Of a stretch of 64,000 nucleotides of DNA, positions 59,984-64,000 are shown one piece after another. This DNA is from Lactarius indigo. Its lineage: Eukaryota; Basidiomycota; Agaricomycetes; Russulales; Russulaceae. The first letter of the stretch is position 1, and every line of letters starts with the position of its first letter. A program made the position numbers and the translations under genes. The stretch is from contig JAFKAC010000005.1 in the NCBI GenBank assembly GCA_025766275.1, positions 868,001-932,000 on the forward strand, in the 5' to 3' direction. The notes under the pieces were generated by a model that was not told the origin of the DNA, did not search any database, and worked only from the letters and a program-made list of their open reading frames with translations.

Positions 59984-62380
59984 TCAGGCATCCGTGATGC
60001 ACCCGTGGCTAGCGTCTTCTACAACTTTAATATACTTGTATAAAGTCCCTTGCTGGGCCTTAAGTGGTGGGGCGGTCCATCGCTGCCTGCGAAGTTCGAG
60101 CTCTTCAGCTGATACTTGCAAGTCGATTGTGTTTTCAACGGCGTCTACAGAGATGACATCTCCGTCGTGGACGAGCGCAATGGGGCCACCGACTTGAGCC
60201 TCTGGGACGACGTGGCCAATTACGAACCCATGGGAGCTTTGCAGCAGGCGAATCAGCGAAATACCATCAGGGGCACTGGAGGTCAAAGATAGTCATGAGA
60301 GTACTCACCCTCCACTGAATCTTCCATCAGTCACGCATGCCACATCCTGACCCAGCCCAGCACCCATTATCAAACTTGTAGGTTTAAGCATTTCGGGCAT
60401 GCCTGATTCCCCGTTTAAGTCTAGTCAATAGCAACGACTTAACGTAACGCACCGGGGCCGCCTTTAGGTCCAAGATAACGTAGGACCACGACGGTCTTTT
60501 CACCCTTTTCAATCGTCCCGCTCTCGACTGCACGTACAAAATCATCTTCAGAGTCGAATGTACGGGCTTTTCCGGTGAACCCTAGGCCCTCCTTGCCAGT
60601 AATTTTTGCAATTGCACCTCCTGGCGCTAGATTACCCTTGAGCACTCTGCCCATTCACATCAGAATAAAGAGAAAAGAGGTGGAGCAGTGGACACGAACC
60701 GAATGTGACCACTGTCTTTTATGGGTTTTTCCAAAGGGCGGATGACGTCTTGATCACTCGACAGCTCCCCGTGTTCGTGGGTCCAGCGCTCGAGGTTCTC
60801 CCCCAAAGTTCGGCCCGTAATAGTCATGTTGTTGCCATCAATAAGATTGTTCTTTAGCAGGTACGCAAGAACCTCTGCATCATATGAGGGCCCAATAAAG
60901 ACTCAATGAGACTGCAGTTACTGACTGGGGATGCCGCCAATTTTGTACACATCCTCCATCACATACTTGCCGCTAGGCTTGAGATCCGCGATGAACGGCA
61001 CTCTATCCGACACGTTCTGGAAGTCGGACAACTCTAGTTTTATGCCTACGGAATGGGCGATGGCGATGAGATGTAAGACTGCGTTGGTGGAGCCGCCAAG
61101 AATCATGACAAGAACCTAGCAGAGGAAAACGGTGCCGGTCATGAAGCGCCGAACTGCGTGCTTGGGGGGGGGGAAAGTATCCATACCATGGCATTTTCAA
61201 AGGCAGAACGGGTCATGATATCTTTGGGACAAATGTTCTTCTCCAAGAGATTGTACAAGGTCGCTCCAACCGAGTCGCACTCGGCTAACTTTTCTGGGCT
61301 TTCAGCGGGGAATGAAGACGAACCCGGTAGTGTCATCCCAAGAGCCTCTGCGGCGCTGGCCATTGTATTCGCAGTATACATCTTTCCTTTGCGTGAGCTT
61401 GTGGAAATCGTAGAAGTAGATACAACATACCCCGCCACACGCGCCAGGACCTGGGCATGCATGCCGCACTGTGTCGTACCGTTCTCTCTCCGCTCCTGAA
61501 GTTTGGCCGTCTTGTAAATATTTCCCGTATGACTGGAAAGCAGAAACAATGTCTAGTTGTGGAGCACCCTCACACGAACCAGGACGGATGGTACCACCAT
61601 ATACCATGAGGCCGGGACGGTTTAACCTGCCAACTTAAAAAAGAGGGTTAGAATACTAGATGGGAGAGAATATTTAGATAGACACGTACGGGCCATAAGT
61701 ACACCGGGCATATTCTTGTCGCATCCCGGAATAACTACCATACCATCAAGCCAATGGCCACCGGCAGCCGTCTCAACTTGGTCGGCAATAAGATCCCTAG
61801 ATTGGAGAGAATATGACATCCCCCGAGTTCCCATACTGATGCCATCGCTAACACCAACTGTACCAAACTGGTAGCCGACGATGCCAGCGTTGGTCAACGA
61901 AGCCTTGGCGCGCTGTCCTAGTCCTAATAAATGACGATTACAACTCAAAGAAAAATCTCAGTTGTAGAGAGGACAGGCAAAAGAGAGAACCTTACGGGTT
62001 GCCCTCATACCTGCGGGACGGTCAGATTAGCCAGAGCGACAGCCAACTGAAGGAAAGCTACGCACCAAACGCTTGCTACTGCCAACCATGGCTTTGTTGA
62101 AATCATCGTCGGAGCGAATGCCATCAGTGGCATAAAGCATCGCCTGAACCGCAAACGAAGGGTAAGTGATAGTGAGTTGGTCGTCGAGTTTCGTACTTGC
62201 CTGACTGGCACCTTGGGCTTTTGGTTGAGTTACTGTCCTGGAATATCTGTTCAAGATAGGTTCTTCTTCCCGCTTCTGGGAACACGACGAGAACTGTCCT
62301 GAATGGTGTCTGAACAGCATATTTTCGTGAATTGCGGGCCAACAAGTTCGACATGTCCGAGTCCTGGTCTGACAAAACAT
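59984..62380 (-). CDS. ILV3: Dihydroxy-ac­id dehydratase (Ilv3), mitochondrial, with an apparent +1 base
   Basis: Iron-sulfur dehydratase of valine, isoleucine and pantothenate synthesis. About 580 aa in a dozen exons. The start is one of two ATGs, 62380 ([16 protein letters not shown]) or 62320 ([13 protein letters not shown]); either gives a basic mitochondrial presequence. Core: [46 protein letters not shown]+[43 protein letters not shown] (cluster Cys), [22 protein letters not shown]+MYTANTM (cluster Cys), [54 protein letters not shown] and [21 protein letters not shown] sequence. The first intron is of GC-AG type. Between KAMVG and VASVW (about 62079) one base is in excess. All other junctions are in frame. 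Stop at 59984. Confidence 0.95.
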
Positions 62381-63262
62381 CGTGAAGTTGATTTGCCGCG
62401 ACAATAGGGTCTTAGTCAGCAAGGGATAAACCGAAATGGAAATTGATTATAACTACCAAAATAACTACTGTACAGTGTAACTCTAAGTCCCTGTGGCGGA
62501 GAAAGAGAAGACCGATACGATAAACTCCAATCGCGACCTAAAGTCACCCCTTGTTCTAGCCTGCAAGCCGCAGAGTTTCTGATGTATTGAATACGATATG
62601 GAATACACCGCGGGGGTGACAGGGGACCGCGCGGTAATTTACCTCCGAAAGGATACTCATGAAGCGACTCCTGTACCACTTTTTTTGTCAAGTCCGCACA
62701 GACTGGCGGGTTGTCAGTATGCGGGAAAGCCAAAAACCTATTAGAAGCATTTTTTTGAGTTGTCGAAGTGACCATGTCGTCGGACCCAACATACCGGATT
62801 TGGATGTTAAGATCTACAATCGCTGTTGATTCAAATATGGGATTACCTATTCACGAGTAGTTCACCCAGTGAGGAAAATACATTGGAAAGAGAAATTACA
62901 GGGGATGTATCGGCGATACCCCGCGCTGAGGCGCGGAGTCGAGTGAACTATGCGACAAACCTGGCTGACTGCGTAGATATTGTAAAATGCACAATCCCAG
63001 AGGTCTGCGTCTCCCTCAATCAAACTTATAATTAAATCCAGAGGGAATAATCACGGTGGTTATGCTGCGGTAGCCCCTCAGATTTATGGTCCGTGCAGGA
63101 GCAAAAAAGATGTTGCGGAAGCAAACCTTATGGGCAATTTCGAGCATCTGACCCCTGTTGTACCTCTGCTCGCCGTTCGCCCGCATTTTCGTGCTATCGC
63201 GAATGGGTCGACGAATCCCCTCCACGCCTTCAGACTGATTGCTTCGTCGAAAGCCCAGTCCA
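62381..63262. other. Divergent intergenic region
   Basis: About 880 bp between the DHAD start and the right-edge gene start; it holds both promoters. Frames on the - strand (62416-62775; 63016-63360) show no motif. No RNA gene seen. Confidence 0.35.
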
Positions 63263-64000
63263 ATGCCCCCAGTTTCCCCTTCAGATCCGTTGGCTAAGAC
63301 AAGTCTCCCCCAGAGTCCACCACCTATGGAGGAGCACGATCGATCTCGGAGCCCTAGCATAAGCTTCCTCCCCCCTACGTTGCACAGACACCTCAGGTCT
63401 GCACCCCAGTCATCATCGCGTAGAGTACCAGCCGCTGCAGCCCATACGCTAGCCCTCTGGTCCGGTGGGCAGCGGTCTACGACTGACCCTGCAATTTACA
63501 CGTATCCACCCCCGCTTAATACTTCCGGAGAGCCCATGATGCCGCCTTCTGAAACGGAGACAACGAACGAATGGCAGATCGATGTCCGTCAGAGTGAAAC
63601 TCCCATTTTGGGACGAAAGTTTTCCACCCCCGCATCGCATTGGCCATGCCGAGAGTTATACGCGCGCTGATGATTCCAGCTGGGGGGGAGGCTACTCCCC
63701 ACCACGCAGGGCACACTCTTCGGACTGGCGGCCGGTTCCCCTCGAGCAGTATGAAGGGTATCCTCTTCCAAGCCGTACGCTTATCTGAAAAATTGTCGTG
63801 TTTGCGAATTGATCATATTTGAACAGGGTACTCGATCAGCCCACAATTTGCACGTCCACAGAGAGTGCTAGCAGAGCCGTCGTCTAGTCGCATCAGTTTT
63901 ATACCCTATGTCGCAGAGCCTGAAGGACTTAGCGCGCGACCATACGACCATCCAAATCTGAATCCTGGTGTCGCAACCGACCAGCCACACGAACAGCCAT
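63263..64000 (+). CDS. Unrecognised Ser/Pro-rich protein, N-terminal part only
   Basis: Runs off the right edge. It starts MPPVSPSDPLAKTSLPQSPP at 63263; MEEHDRSRSPSISFLPP (63326) is an alternative. The first ~125 residues are Pro/Ser/Thr-rich and disordered (HRHLRSAPQSSSRRVPAA). Coding then continues one frame later with RADDSSWGGGYSPPRRAHSS, DWRPVPLEQYEG, and after an intron (about 63760-63827) YSISPQFARPQRVLAEPSSS, RISFIPYVAEPEGLSARPYD. The switch between the two frames (somewhere in 63540-63670) could be an unplaced intron or an extra base. The low-complexity, Pro/Ser/Tyr-rich content recalls the disordered arms of fungal transcription factors, but no DNA-binding motif lies in the visible part, so I assign no function. 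Confidence 0.6.

Noticed and set aside
1..64000. CRISPR arrays, insertion sequences, tRNA or rRNA genes, biosynthetic cluster
   Set aside because: No regular repeats, no terminal inverted repeats with transposase, no convincing tRNA T-arm plus acceptor pairing by eye, and the P450, methyltransferase relic and Ppo gene are too far apart and lack a core synthase.

Overview
The window is nuclear DNA of a filamentous fungus, most likely a mushroom-forming basidiomycete (Agaricomycetes). Genes are dense, lie on both strands, and are cut by many introns of about 45-80 nt with GT..AG ends. The gene content fits this too: a Ppo-type fatty-acid oxygenase, a TALE homeobox protein, a LysM secreted protein, an F-box protein and a microsomal P450. 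I recognise no transposon, tRNA, rRNA or CRISPR array.

Layout, left to right: the 5' two-thirds of a Ppo dioxygenase gene that runs off the left edge (1-2278, -); a large Ser/Thr-rich membrane mucin (4072-6872, -); ribosomal protein uL23 (7287-8004, -); cohesin loader SCC2 (9439-16741, +); a Sec14-like protein (17062-18317, -) head-to-head with a cytochrome P450 (18452-20781, +); a two-LysM secreted protein (22070-22702, -); a poorer stretch with relics, including a broken adaptin-binding p34 (AAGAB/Irc6-like) gene (24516-26007, +); Hsp90 co-chaperone CDC37 (26138-27831, -); an O-methyltransferase fragment; a TALE homeobox factor (29607-31938, -); the septation scaffold CDC11/NUD1 (33284-38539, -) head-to-head with a DEAH RNA helicase (38641-41299, +); 2-oxoglutarate dehydrogenase E1 (41497-44920, +); a Ppc89/Cep57-like spindle-pole protein (45323-48650, -) head-to-head with BMS1 (48761-52363, +); an F-box protein (53552-55121, -) head-to-head with eS19 (55314-55900, +); a small membrane protein (57011-57674, -) head-to-head with RIO1 (57762-59739, +); dihydroxy-acid dehydratase (59984-62380, -); and the start of an unrecognised gene (63263-64000, +).

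Themes: ribosome production (uL23, eS19, BMS1, RIO1, a Dhr2/DHX33-like helicase) and spindle pole/septation (Ppc89-like and CDC11, which belong to one pathway in fission yeast) recur. Five gene pairs share promoters of only 87-192 bp.

The most unusual signal is a set of one-base frame breaks, all of the insertion type, inside strongly conserved parts of essential genes (eS19, BMS1 twice, DHAD), with weaker cases elsewhere. Three of the four firm cases have the form GCA+G. Residual assembly error is the simplest explanation, but the shared context deserves a read-level check. Other points of note are 12-nt and 16-nt microexons in the P450 and LysM genes, a 57-nt GC-AG intron in DHAD that is in frame and stop-free, and an unusual haem-binding loop in the P450. 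I found no clearly new multi-gene system.
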